A stretch of DNA of 20,657 nt from JACZST01 sp036985755. Its GTDB lineage: Bacteria > Actinomycetota > Acidimicrobiia > Spongiisociales > UBA5794. Of the stretch, positions 6,711 to 14,411 are shown piece by piece. The first letter of the stretch is position 1, and every line of letters begins with the position of its first letter. The translations under genes were made by a program, and so were the position numbers. Location: contig BTQG01000041.1 of NCBI GenBank assembly GCA_036985755.1, positions 1-20,657 on the forward strand. Direction: 5' to 3'. A model generated the notes under the pieces. The model saw only the letters and a program-made list of their open reading frames with translations, was not told the origin of the DNA and did no database searches.

Positions 6711-7265
6711 CTACAACTCGATCTCGTCGACGATCTCGTAATGCGCGCCTCCGCGCTCGAGCATGCTGCGGTACAGGGTGATCCGGTCGACGGTCTGGCT
6801 CAGCGGGAACGGCGGCACCGACTCGACGAGGGCGCTCACATCCTTGCGTGGCCGGATTCGGGACAGCGTCACATGGGGATGGAAGGGTCGATCCTCCGGA
6901 TCGAAACCGGCGGCTTGTACCGCCTCTTCACATACCGCGGCCAACGCGGCGGCCCGATCGCTGCCGCGTCCGATGCCCAGCCACAGCACGGTGGCGCGCC
7001 CCGGGCTCGGGAAGCTGCCGAGACCGACAAAGCCGAGCACGAACGGCTCCGTGATGGCGTGGTCGTCGAGAAAGACGAGAACCCGATCGCGCTGCGGCTC
7101 TTCGGTGGCTCCCAGGAAACGCAACGTCAGGTGCCAGTTGGCGGGAGGGACCGCCTTACCCGGCAGCGGCCCCGCCGCATCGTCGAGGAAGGCGGCAAGG
7201 CCGTGGCGGACATCGTCGGAGAGGGCAACAGCCAGGAACAGGCGCTCTGTCAGTCGCTCCCCCAC
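6711..7265 (-). CDS. thpR: RNA 2',3'-cyclic phosphodiesterase (2H family)
   Basis: ThpR-type proteins open 2',3'-cyclic phosphates on RNA and were first described as 2'-5' RNA ligases. The two catalytic motifs of the 2H superfamily are present: HLTL (His45-Leu48) and HVTL (His131-Leu134). The length of 184 residues fits the family. The frame is open further upstream, but that part is antiphase to cinA and has a glycine/arginine composition typical of a shadow frame. I chose GTG at 7265, preceded by AGGGGG. A CTG at 7253 overlapping the cinA stop as CTGA is an alternative. The 3' end of cinA overlaps the 5' end, so the pair is probably co-translated. Confidence 0.88.
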   Translation of the reverse strand: MGERLTERLFLAVALSDDVRHGLAAFLDDAAGPLPGKAVPPANWHLTLRFLGATEEPQRDRVLVFLDDHAITEPFVLGFVGLGSFPSPGRATVLWLGIGRGSDRAAALAAVCEEAVQAAGFDPEDRPFHPHVTLSRIRPRKDVSALVESVPPFPLSQTVDRITLYRSMLERGGAHYEIVDEIEL

Positions 7266-8494
7266 GGCACCCCCTGGAGCGACATTCGCAGCCAATGCAG
7301 CGCCGCGGTCGTCGCAAAGACCCTGACCCGTTCCCGATCCCCCGGCAGCCGGATCGACCGGCTCGACATCCCCTCCGGGGTCGCCACCGCCACCACCATG
7401 GTCCCGAGCGGTTGCTCCAACGGGTCGGGCCCGGCCGACCCGGTGACCGCTACGGCCACATCCGCTTCGAGGGCCCGGCGCGCCCCCTCCGCCATCGCCT
7501 CGGCAACCGGCTCGCTGACCACGCCATGTTCGGCGATCAGCGAGGTCTCGACTCCCAGCATCGACTCCTTCACCGCGGGGTCGTATGCCACGACCGAACC
7601 TCGATAGGCGCGACTCGCCCCCGGCACCGAGGTAAGGCGCGCCGCTACCAAACCGCCGGTCGCCGACTCTGCGGTTCCGACCGTCCACCCACGGGCGACG
7701 AGCGCATCCAGGACGATGACCTCCACCGTCTCGCCGTCGCTCCCGAAGATGCCGTCGCCGAGCCGCTTCCGGATCTCCGCTTCGATTGGTGCGATCAACC
7801 GCTCGGCTTCGGCAACCGAGGCAGCCTTAGCGGTGATCCGGATCTTGATCTCGCCACGCGACGCCAGGAAGGCGATGGTCGGGTTGGCCGACGCGTCGAA
7901 CAGATCGGCGAGGCGCTCACCGATCGCCGACTCGGACTCGCCCCACGACCGGAGCAGCCTGCTCTTCACCACCGAGGAGTCCTCGCCGACAAGGGCGGGG
8001 ATCACCTCGTTGTCAAGCATCCAGTGCATCTCGGCCGGAACTCCGGGCAGAGCGAACACGTCTGCGCCCTCGATCCGGATCCGGATCCCCGGAGCCGTGC
8101 CCTTGGGATTGGGGATAAACGCAGCACCCTCCGGGCGCTCGGCCTGTTGCAGATTCGATTGCGGCATGTCCCGCCCGCTGCGGTGCCACCTCCGGCGAAG
8201 CTGCTCCGCCTGCTCGTCGTCGAAAACCAGAGCGACCGCAGCGGCCTTCGCCAACGCCCGGCGGGTGACGTCGTCCTTGGTCGGGCCCAATCCCCCGGTG
8301 ATGATCACTGCATCGGCCCTGGCGGATGCCTCCAGGATCGCTGCCGTCATCCGCCCTTCATTGTCACCGACTACCGATTGGCGGTAGTGATCCAGTCCAA
8401 CCTCTGCCAGGCGCTCACCGATGTGGGCCGCGTTCGAGTTCACGATCTGGCCGAGCAACAACTCGGTGCCGATGGCAATGACCTCGACGTTCAT
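7250..8494 (-). CDS. cinA: CinA family protein: MoaB-like domain fused to nicotinamide-nucleotide amidase
   Basis: The 414-residue protein has two domains. The N-terminal molybdopterin-binding-like domain (residues 1-170) includes GTELLLGQ and TGGLGPTKDD (66-75) and is linked in the family to ADP-ribose pyrophosphatase activity. The C-terminal PncC-like domain (about 255-405) deamidates NMN in pyridine-nucleotide recycling. In that domain AESATGG (Ser277) replaces the more common AESCTGG, and VTGSAGP replaces VTGIAGP, while the catalytic serine and the following Tyr/Lys region (VVAYDPAVK) remain. The start is ATG at 8494, overlapping the rimO stop as ATGA, which rejects the 22-codon upstream extension. 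In most actinobacteria pgsA lies between rimO and cinA, and it is absent here. Confidence 0.95.
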   Translation of the reverse strand: MNVEVIAIGTELLLGQIVNSNAAHIGERLAEVGLDHYRQSVVGDNEGRMTAAILEASARADAVIITGGLGPTKDDVTRRALAKAAAVALVFDDEQAEQLRRRWHRSGRDMPQSNLQQAERPEGAAFIPNPKGTAPGIRIRIEGADVFALPGVPAEMHWMLDNEVIPALVGEDSSVVKSRLLRSWGESESAIGERLADLFDASANPTIAFLASRGEIKIRITAKAASVAEAERLIAPIEAEIRKRLGDGIFGSDGETVEVIVLDALVARGWTVGTAESATGGLVAARLTSVPGASRAYRGSVVAYDPAVKESMLGVETSLIAEHGVVSEPVAEAMAEGARRALEADVAVAVTGSAGPDPLEQPLGTMVVAVATPEGMSSRSIRLPGDRERVRVFATTAALHWLRMSLQGVPWGSD

Positions 8495-9870
8495 GCGGGC
8501 CCGATCACGGTCGCGTTCACATCGGTGCCGTAGCCGCCGGTGACCTCGACGTTCAGCCACTCTCCCGGTTCACCACGATCCAGCAGCACCACCCCGTCGA
8601 TCTCAGGGGCCTCGCGGTACGAACGGGCGACCGGTTGGCCGTCCTCGACCTGATCGACGACCACACAGAGGGTGCGGCCCACCTGGGTCATGGTCAGCGA
8701 CGTGGTGATGTCGTCCTGGAGTGCCTGCAGGTAGCGAAGCCGCTCGGCCTTGACCTGCTCGGGCAATTGGTCGCTCATGGAAGCTGCCGGGGTTCCTTCC
8801 TCCGCCGAGTACGGGAAGAAACCTGCCCAGTCCAGGCGGACGTCGCCGAGGAAGGAAGCCAGGTCCTCCACGTCGTCGTCGGTCTCGCCGGGAAAACCGA
8901 CAATGAAACTCGACCGCAGCGCCGCGGCCGGAGCGGCGTCACGGATGGACGCGATGAGCCGGCGATGATGGTCGCCCGATCCCGGCCGCTTCATCGCCCG
9001 CAGCAGGCGGGTAGAGCTGTGCTGGAGGGAGAGGTCGAAATAGTCGGCGATCCGTTCATTGCTCGACATCTCCTCGATCAGCGCAGGGCGGATCTCCCCG
9101 GGGTACAGATAGAAGAGCCGCAACCGGCGCAGACCGTCGACCGCCGACACCGATCGGATCAGGCTCACGATGTCACCGTCTCCGGTATCGCGTCCGTAAG
9201 CGGCCAGGTCCTGAGCGACGAGCCCGATCTCGGCAACGCCGGCGGCGGCCAGCTCGGCCACCTCGTCGCGGATGTTGTGTGGATGGCGCGACCGTTGTTT
9301 GCCACGGAACTGCGGGATGGCGCAGAACGTGCACATCTTGTCGCAGCCTTCGGCAACCTTGACGTAGGCCCACGGCGTCGTGGGTGTCGGTCGGCGAGTC
9401 TCGTAGAGGATGTCCATGTGTGAGCGCCGGGCGGGCCCGATCGTGAGCGGCGTCCATGTGCGGAGCTCGTCGAGACGGTCGACGAGCTCCGGGTATCGAT
9501 CCAGCCCGATGATGGCGTCTGCCTCCGGGAGGGCTTCGGCGAGCTCCGAGTCGTAACGCTGCGCCATGCAGCCGACGACGACGAGGCTGGCGTCGTCGCG
9601 TTTGTGCTCGGCAAGCTCGAGGATCGTGTCGATGGACTCCCGGCGCGCCGCCTCGATGAAGGCGCACGTGTTGATCATGACCACATCCGCCGCTCCCGGT
9701 GCCGGCGCCATCGCATATCCGGCCGCGCCCAGCATGCCCACGATCTTGTCGGAGTCGACCTCGTTTTTGGCGCAGCCGAGGGTGGTCAGCCATACGCTCG
9801 GCGCTGCAGTTGGGTGCGTCACTGCGGCCGTAGCGTAGGAGCGGGTTGACTCGGGCTTCGTCGACCCCAC
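8491..9870 (-). CDS. rimO: Ribosomal protein S12 methylthiotransferase
   Basis: RimO is the radical SAM paralogue of MiaB that methylthiolates an aspartate of ribosomal protein S12. The 459-residue protein has the UPF0004 cysteines (Cys33, Cys69, Cys101), the radical SAM motif CDKMCTFC (Cys166, Cys170, Cys173) and a C-terminal TRAM domain. The segment LTTLGCAKNEVDSD and the string FYLYPGEI are typical of RimO and separate it from MiaB. The start is GTG at 9870, with a GGGCGGGG stretch upstream. An internal GTG at 9822 lacks any ribosome-binding site. It follows the flavin-reductase gene by about 18 bases and overlaps cinA. Confidence 0.96.
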   Translation of the reverse strand: MGSTKPESTRSYATAAVTHPTAAPSVWLTTLGCAKNEVDSDKIVGMLGAAGYAMAPAPGAADVVMINTCAFIEAARRESIDTILELAEHKRDDASLVVVGCMAQRYDSELAEALPEADAIIGLDRYPELVDRLDELRTWTPLTIGPARRSHMDILYETRRPTPTTPWAYVKVAEGCDKMCTFCAIPQFRGKQRSRHPHNIRDEVAELAAAGVAEIGLVAQDLAAYGRDTGDGDIVSLIRSVSAVDGLRRLRLFYLYPGEIRPALIEEMSSNERIADYFDLSLQHSSTRLLRAMKRPGSGDHHRRLIASIRDAAPAAALRSSFIVGFPGETDDDVEDLASFLGDVRLDWAGFFPYSAEEGTPAASMSDQLPEQVKAERLRYLQALQDDITTSLTMTQVGRTLCVVVDQVEDGQPVARSYREAPEIDGVVLLDRGEPGEWLNVEVTGGYGTDVNATVIGPA

Positions 9871-9888
9871 CAGGCCCCGCCCTTTCGG

Positions 9889-10407
9889 CTAGATCTGTCG
9901 ATAGCTGCCGCGGAAGTAGACCAGCGGGTCGTCGAGGGATTCGGTCTCGACCCTGTCGATGTCTGCGGAGTACAGCAGCGAGTATCCCTGCTCCACCACC
10001 GTCGCCGTCGAGCAGTAGGCGCGGCTGCCGACATCGCTCAGCACCGGGCCCCACTCCCCGTCCTCGAATGCCACCGCGGCGAACAACCCGCCGGGGCTTG
10101 GCCGGCGTTCGGCGAAGATCTCCGACAGCTGGCGATGCTCGGACCCGAGGATGTGGACGACAAAGCGCCCGGTGCGGTCGATCGCATCGCACACGTCGGC
10201 GATCGGTGCCGCCAGGAAGTGGAGCTTGCCGGGCTCACCTTCGGACACCATGATCGACGACACGGTCATCCCGCTGCGATCGGTGGCGTCGCCTGCCGTG
10301 ATCACCGTGACCGGAGCGGTCAGCCTGCCGCGGAACCGGCGAACCGGGTCGCGGCCCTCCTCCGGAGTCAGGAACGGATGAACGTCCTCGTGAATCTCCC
10401 CGGTCAT
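9889..10407 (-). CDS. Flavin-reductase-like FMN-binding domain protein
   Basis: The 172-residue protein fits the flavin reductase like domain family, which bind FMN and reduce flavin for a partner monooxygenase or act as small oxidoreductases. RFRGRLTAPVTVITAG (residues about 24-39) followed by SGMTVSSIMVSEGEPG (45-60) is the family's N-terminal signature, in which the GMT-x-SS segment contacts FMN. FVVHILGSEHRQLSEIFA (82-99) matches the middle helix. The C-terminus diverges. The open frame continues 411 codons upstream but there it runs opposite fadD and is a shadow. ATG at 10407 has no clear ribosome-binding site. It lies 19 bases after the coiled-coil gene and may be reached by coupling through a tiny open frame. 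Its partner enzyme is unknown. Confidence 0.82.
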   Translation of the reverse strand: MTGEIHEDVHPFLTPEEGRDPVRRFRGRLTAPVTVITAGDATDRSGMTVSSIMVSEGEPGKLHFLAAPIADVCDAIDRTGRFVVHILGSEHRQLSEIFAERRPSPGGLFAAVAFEDGEWGPVLSDVGSRAYCSTATVVEQGYSLLYSADIDRVETESLDDPLVYFRGSYRQI

Positions 10408-10426
10408 CGAGATAGGTCGCGATCCA

Positions 10427-10843
10427 TCAAAGCGCCTCGGGGATCTCAACGCCCCGGTCGATGAGGATGCCCTTGATCCTGCCGATCCTGGCCTTGATCT
10501 CCGCCATCCCTCCTGCGGCATCGATCTGCTGGTTGAGCGACACCCCTCCCCAGCCCTCGGCGCCGGGTCCGGCGGCACTGCCGCCTGATTGTTTGACCAT
10601 ATCGATGCGTCGACCCTCCAGCTCGGAGAGGTGGTGGCGCAGGCCGGACAGTTCGTCGAGCATGTCCTGTGTTGGCCGTTGCGCATCGAAGTCGACGCGG
10701 AAGGCGGCGGCATCCCGCCGGAGCTGGTCGCGGCGTTGCAGCAATTCGTGGCGTCCGGCAAAGTCGTCATCAGCGAGGTCGATGAGCTCACCCTGCACCC
10801 GGGCCAGTGCTTTGGTGATCCGATCGAGGTCCGCCCACTCCAT
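10427..10843 (-). CDS. Small coiled-coil protein of unknown function
   Basis: I do not recognise this 138-residue protein. It is soluble, with no signal peptide or membrane segment. Residues about 5-95 are charged and helical, with heptad-like spacing of Leu and Ala (for example LARVQGELIDLA, LLQRRDQLRRDAAAF, LSGLRHHLSELEGRRI), which suggests a coiled coil. A Gly-rich linker (GGSAAGPGAEGWGG) separates this from a short C-terminal helix. The start is ATG at 10843, with GAGGAGG six bases upstream, the best ribosome-binding site in the window; the 17-codon longer frame is rejected. It is the first gene of the minus-strand run towards rimO and is divergent from the acyl-CoA ligase gene. Confidence 0.8.
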   Translation of the reverse strand: MEWADLDRITKALARVQGELIDLADDDFAGRHELLQRRDQLRRDAAAFRVDFDAQRPTQDMLDELSGLRHHLSELEGRRIDMVKQSGGSAAGPGAEGWGGVSLNQQIDAAGGMAEIKARIGRIKGILIDRGVEIPEAL

Positions 10844-10901
10844 GGTTTGCCTCCTCGATACCAGACTACGTGAAATCGGGCGGTCGGTGACCACCCGGCC
10901 G

Positions 10902-10931
10902 TTGAAAAGGGTGATGGCCGTCGGGTAGGGT
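10902..10931 (+). promoter_or_regulatory. Candidate promoter of the acyl-CoA ligase gene
   Basis: TTGAAA (10902-10907) and TAGGGT (10926-10931) are 18 bases apart on the plus strand, within the 113-base divergent gap. The expected transcript would have a leader of roughly 20 bases containing GAGG upstream of the ATG at 10957. The -10 element keeps only the key TA...T positions. Confidence 0.4.
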
Positions 10932-10956
10932 CGCCATTACGCGGAACGAGGATCCC

Positions 10957-12576
10957 ATGCCACATATGCAGGACGACTTCCCCCTCCTCATGTCGACGCT
11001 CTACGAGCACGGGGTTCGGCACTACCCGGATCAGCAGATCGTCTCCGTCGACGCGGACCTGAGCATCACCCGCACCACCTACGCCAAAACCGATGCCAGG
11101 ATCCGGCGCCTGGCTACGGCGTTCTCCGAGCGTCTCGGGCTCGAGCGCGGCGATACCATCGGCACGTTCGCCTGGAACAACCACCGCCACCACGAGCTGT
11201 ACTGGGCGACGGCGAACACCGGGGTGATCTGCCACACCCTCAACCTGCGGCTGTTCCCGGAGCAACTCGCCTACGTCATCAATCACGGCGGGGACCGCGT
11301 GCTGTTCGTCGACGTGAATCTGGCACCGCTGCTGGCGCCGATCGTCGATCAACTCGAGAGCGTGGAACGGTTCGTGGTCATGGGCGGCGACGCCGCCGAC
11401 AGTGGGCTGCCCGATCCGTTGGCGTACGAAGAATTGATCGAGGGCCTCGATGAGCACGGCCCGTGGCCCCAGCTCGACGAACGCAGCCCGCTCATGTTGT
11501 GTTACAGCTCGGGGACCACGGGAAACCCGAAAGGTGTGGCCTATACGCAGCGCTCCACCTACCTGCACACGATCTCCAACCTGGCCAACTATCCGATCGC
11601 GGCGACCGACAACGTGCTGCCGGTGGTGCCGATGTTCCACGCCTCGGCGTGGGGATACCCGTTCCAGGCCGTGCCGATGGGCGCCAAGCTCACCTACCCC
11701 GGGCCCGATCTGTCGCCGGAGGGCTTGGTGAACCTATTCCTCGACGAAGTCGTCACCTTCTCCGCCGGCGTGCCAACGGTGTGGCTCGGAATCCAGCAGT
11801 ACCTCGACGCCAACCCCGACATCGAATTGCCCGCCATGCGGGCGTTCCTGGTTGGTGGTTCTTCGGTGCCCCGGGCCATGACCGACTGGTTCTGGAGGAA
11901 CCGGGGGATTCGGGTCATGCAGGGCTGGGGGATGACCGAGACCAACCCGATTGCATCGGTGTCGCTGCTCGCACCGTGGATGGAGGACTGGGATTTCGAG
12001 CGGCAACTCGACATCTTCGAAACCGCAGGGCGCGTCGTGCCCGGCCTCCAGATCAAGATCGTCGACGAGGCCGGCGACGAGCTGCCCCACGACGGTGAAG
12101 CCTTCGGCGAGCTGTTGATCCGGGGCCCCTGGATCGCCGGGGAGTACTACAAAGACGAGCGAACGCCGGAGTCTTTCGTCGATGGCTGGCTCCGCACCGG
12201 CGACGTGTGCAAGATCACCCCCGACGGGTACGTGCGTATTATCGATCGTGCCAAGGACGTCATCAAGTCGGGCGGAGAGTGGATCTCATCGATCGACCTG
12301 GAGAACGAGATCATGGCGCATCCGGACGTCGCAGAGGCGACCGTTGTCGGGCTGAAACACGTCAAGTGGCAAGAGCGCCCGGTTGCCTTCGTGGTAGCCA
12401 GGGAGGGAGCGACCGTCACCGCCGATGACATCTCCGAGCACCTCGCCGACCGGGTGGCGAAGTGGTGGCTGCCCGACGAGATCGTGTTCGTCGACGAGAT
12501 CCCGAAAACCGGCACCGGCAAATTCGACAAGAAGGTGGTGCGGGACCAGTACTCGGGCCTGCTCGACGGCCGCTAG
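10957..12576 (+). CDS. Acyl-CoA ligase (AMP-dependent synthetase, FadD type)
   Basis: The 539-residue protein belongs to the ANL superfamily, which adenylates a carboxylic acid with ATP and then forms the CoA thioester. The motifs are complete: YSSGTTGNPKG (183-193, phosphate loop), GWGMTE (adenine/acid motif), WLRTGD (ATP ribose contact), the hinge region IIDRAKDVIKSGGEWIS, and PKTGTGKFDKK, which holds the C-terminal catalytic lysine at about 522. The sequence VPMFHASAWGYPF and the overall pattern resemble medium- or long-chain fatty-acyl-CoA ligases, but chain length cannot be read from sequence. The start ATG has GAGG five bases upstream; a second ATG three codons later is possible. The membrane hydrolase gene follows 49 bases on and may share the transcript. 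Confidence 0.94.
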   Translation: MPHMQDDFPLLMSTLYEHGVRHYPDQQIVSVDADLSITRTTYAKTDARIRRLATAFSERLGLERGDTIGTFAWNNHRHHELYWATANTGVICHTLNLRLFPEQLAYVINHGGDRVLFVDVNLAPLLAPIVDQLESVERFVVMGGDAADSGLPDPLAYEELIEGLDEHGPWPQLDERSPLMLCYSSGTTGNPKGVAYTQRSTYLHTISNLANYPIAATDNVLPVVPMFHASAWGYPFQAVPMGAKLTYPGPDLSPEGLVNLFLDEVVTFSAGVPTVWLGIQQYLDANPDIELPAMRAFLVGGSSVPRAMTDWFWRNRGIRVMQGWGMTETNPIASVSLLAPWMEDWDFERQLDIFETAGRVVPGLQIKIVDEAGDELPHDGEAFGELLIRGPWIAGEYYKDERTPESFVDGWLRTGDVCKITPDGYVRIIDRAKDVIKSGGEWISSIDLENEIMAHPDVAEATVVGLKHVKWQERPVAFVVAREGATVTADDISEHLADRVAKWWLPDEIVFVDEIPKTGTGKFDKKVVRDQYSGLLDGR

Positions 12577-12625
12577 TTTCGAGACGTTCGGTACCATCCT
12601 CGACCCGCACCAGGTGGAGGCACCA

Positions 12626-14380
12626 TTGCCCGACGTAGGGACCGCAGACGACAAACAGACCGACGATCCTGACATCGCCGCCGTCACCGACGACGAATCT
12701 GTCGAGAACCAGGGCACGCTCGGCAAGATCGGGAGCGGCATCCGGTGGCTGTACTGGCGCCACCTCTCCTACGGCGGCCTAGCGGGAGGACTCGTCTTCT
12801 TCCTTCTCTCGCTGACTCCATCGCTGCTGCCTCGCAATGCGCTGTTTGCCGGAGTCGTCGGGGGGGTCTCCGCCGCCGCCGGGTACGGTGTGGGCAGCCT
12901 GATCTCGGCGCTGCTGCGCAAATGGGTCGACGAACCCCCGGAGAGCACCAAACGGTGGGCGTGGTGGGGTCTCCTCATTGCCGCCGTCGTCCTGATCCCG
13001 ATCTTCCTGACCCTCTCCACCGGCTGGCAGAACACGGTGCGCGAGCTGATGGACATGGGGCGCTTCTCGGGTTGGGCCTGGGGGCCCGTGTTGATCATCG
13101 CCGCCATCACCGCCTATCTACTGTTGGTCACCTTCCGCTTCGTCCGCGCCGCGTTCATGGGCCTGGTCTGGCTCGCCGACCTGCTGCTCCCTCGTGCCAT
13201 CGCGGTGACCCTTGGTGTCGTCGCCACGTTCCTGCTGGTCATCGGCTTCGTCCAGGGGGTGCTCGTCGACGGCGTCGTGAGCGTCGTGGGGGCCGCCTAC
13301 TCGGTAAACGATGGCAGCACCACCGAAGGCACATTCCAGTCACAGTCCGAGTTCCGCTCCGGCAGCCCGGCCTCACTCGTTTCCTGGGAGTCGTTGGGCA
13401 ACCAGGGCCGAGACTTCGCCGGTGAGGGCGAGGCGGTGAGCTTCGAAGAGATCAAAGCCTTCAACGGTGGAGAAGCTATCGAGCCGATCCGCGTCTATGT
13501 CGGGCTGAAGAGCGCCGACACGGTGGAGGAGCGGGTCGATTTGGCCCTGGCCGAACTCGACCGCACCAACGCCTGGGAACGCAATGTGATCGCCGTCTAC
13601 ACCACGACAGGCACCGGCTGGATCGACCCCAAAGTGGCGGACTCGCTGGACTATATGCACGCCGGCAACGTCGCCTCCGTCGGCCTGCAGTACTCGTACC
13701 TGCCAAGCGCAATCTCGATCCTCGTCGACCAGGACGAGGTCGCCGATGTCGCCTTCAGAATGATCAATGCGGTCAGCGACCGTGTTGCCCAGCTGCCAGA
13801 AGCGGATCGCCCGAGGCTGGTGGTGTTCGGTGAGAGCCTTGGCTCGTTCGGCATCGAGCACGCCTTTACCGGGATCACCGACCTCTCCAGCAAGATCGAC
13901 GGCGGGATGCTGGCGGGACCGCCGTGGTTCAACCCGCTGTGGGGCCCCCTCACCGACGCCCGCGAGCCGGGCACACCGGTATGGCGCCCGATCTACAACA
14001 ACGGTGAAACGGTGCGCTTCGTGGTCAATCCCGAGACCGATTTCGACAACCCGCCGGGAACCGAGTGGCCGGAGCCGCGGCTGGTCTACTTGCAGAACGC
14101 CAGCGACCCCATCGTCTGGTTCAGCATCTCCTCGTTCTTCGCCAAGCCCGGATGGATGGACGACCCGCGAGGTCCCGACGTCACTCCCGATATGGAGTGG
14201 TTCCCGCTGGTGACCGGCTTCCAGCTGCTCGCCGATCTGGCCTACTCCACCGGTGTGCCCGGCGGCCACGGCCACAAGTACGGGAGCAATACCACGGACG
14301 GCTGGGCCGCGATCGCGGCGCCGGATGGTTGGACGGACACCGACACCCAACGGTTGAAGGAAGTCATCGGGGAGTTGTAG
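12626..14380 (+). CDS. Membrane alpha/beta-hydrolase family protein (Abhydrolase_9 type)
   Basis: The 584-residue protein has an acidic N-terminus, then four to five membrane helices (about residues 50-68, 72-95, 112-130, 152-175 and 190-215), then a large C-terminal hydrolase-like domain. VVFGESLGS (Ser404 in G-E-S-L-G) is a nucleophile-elbow motif. This build matches the actinobacterial family I know as Abhydrolase_9 with its N-terminal membrane domain (as in M. tuberculosis Rv1069c), whose substrate is unknown. The domain is probably outside the membrane or at its surface, which is inference. The start is TTG at 12626, preceded by GGTGGAGG; the longer open frame upstream overlaps the ligase gene and is rejected. 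The acyl-CoA ligase neighbour suggests a lipid substrate. His and Asp partners could not be assigned with confidence. Confidence 0.87.
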   Translation: MPDVGTADDKQTDDPDIAAVTDDESVENQGTLGKIGSGIRWLYWRHLSYGGLAGGLVFFLLSLTPSLLPRNALFAGVVGGVSAAAGYGVGSLISALLRKWVDEPPESTKRWAWWGLLIAAVVLIPIFLTLSTGWQNTVRELMDMGRFSGWAWGPVLIIAAITAYLLLVTFRFVRAAFMGLVWLADLLLPRAIAVTLGVVATFLLVIGFVQGVLVDGVVSVVGAAYSVNDGSTTEGTFQSQSEFRSGSPASLVSWESLGNQGRDFAGEGEAVSFEEIKAFNGGEAIEPIRVYVGLKSADTVEERVDLALAELDRTNAWERNVIAVYTTTGTGWIDPKVADSLDYMHAGNVASVGLQYSYLPSAISILVDQDEVADVAFRMINAVSDRVAQLPEADRPRLVVFGESLGSFGIEHAFTGITDLSSKIDGGMLAGPPWFNPLWGPLTDAREPGTPVWRPIYNNGETVRFVVNPETDFDNPPGTEWPEPRLVYLQNASDPIVWFSISSFFAKPGWMDDPRGPDVTPDMEWFPLVTGFQLLADLAYSTGVPGGHGHKYGSNTTDGWAAIAAPDGWTDTDTQRLKEVIGEL

Positions 14381-14386
14381 GAGGAC

Positions 14387-14404
14387 CGTATTACGTATTA
14401 CGTA
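14387..14404 (+). repeat. Heptamer tandem repeat CGTATTA
   Basis: Two and a half copies of a 7-base unit (CGTATTA) sit in the 31-base gap between the convergent hydrolase and ftsK genes. The same bases can fold as TACGT-ATT-ACGTA, but there is no adjacent T run. The unit differs from AAGTCGC elsewhere in the window but has the same length of seven. Confidence 0.6.
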
Positions 14405-14411
14405 GCGGCTC

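Noticed and set aside
9889..11640. Possible 583-residue fusion protein ending in the flavin-reductase domain
   Set aside because: The upstream two thirds run opposite the acyl-CoA ligase gene and over the coiled-coil gene in another frame; the domain itself is complete from 10407.
12425..12625. N-terminal extension of the membrane hydrolase
   Set aside because: It overlaps the conserved C-terminal end of the acyl-CoA ligase in another frame; a good ribosome-binding site lies before the TTG at 12626.
14387..14404. Bidirectional terminator between the hydrolase and ftsK genes
   Set aside because: The bases can fold into a 5-base-pair hairpin, but it is AT-rich and lacks T runs on either strand; a tandem repeat explains the sequence better.
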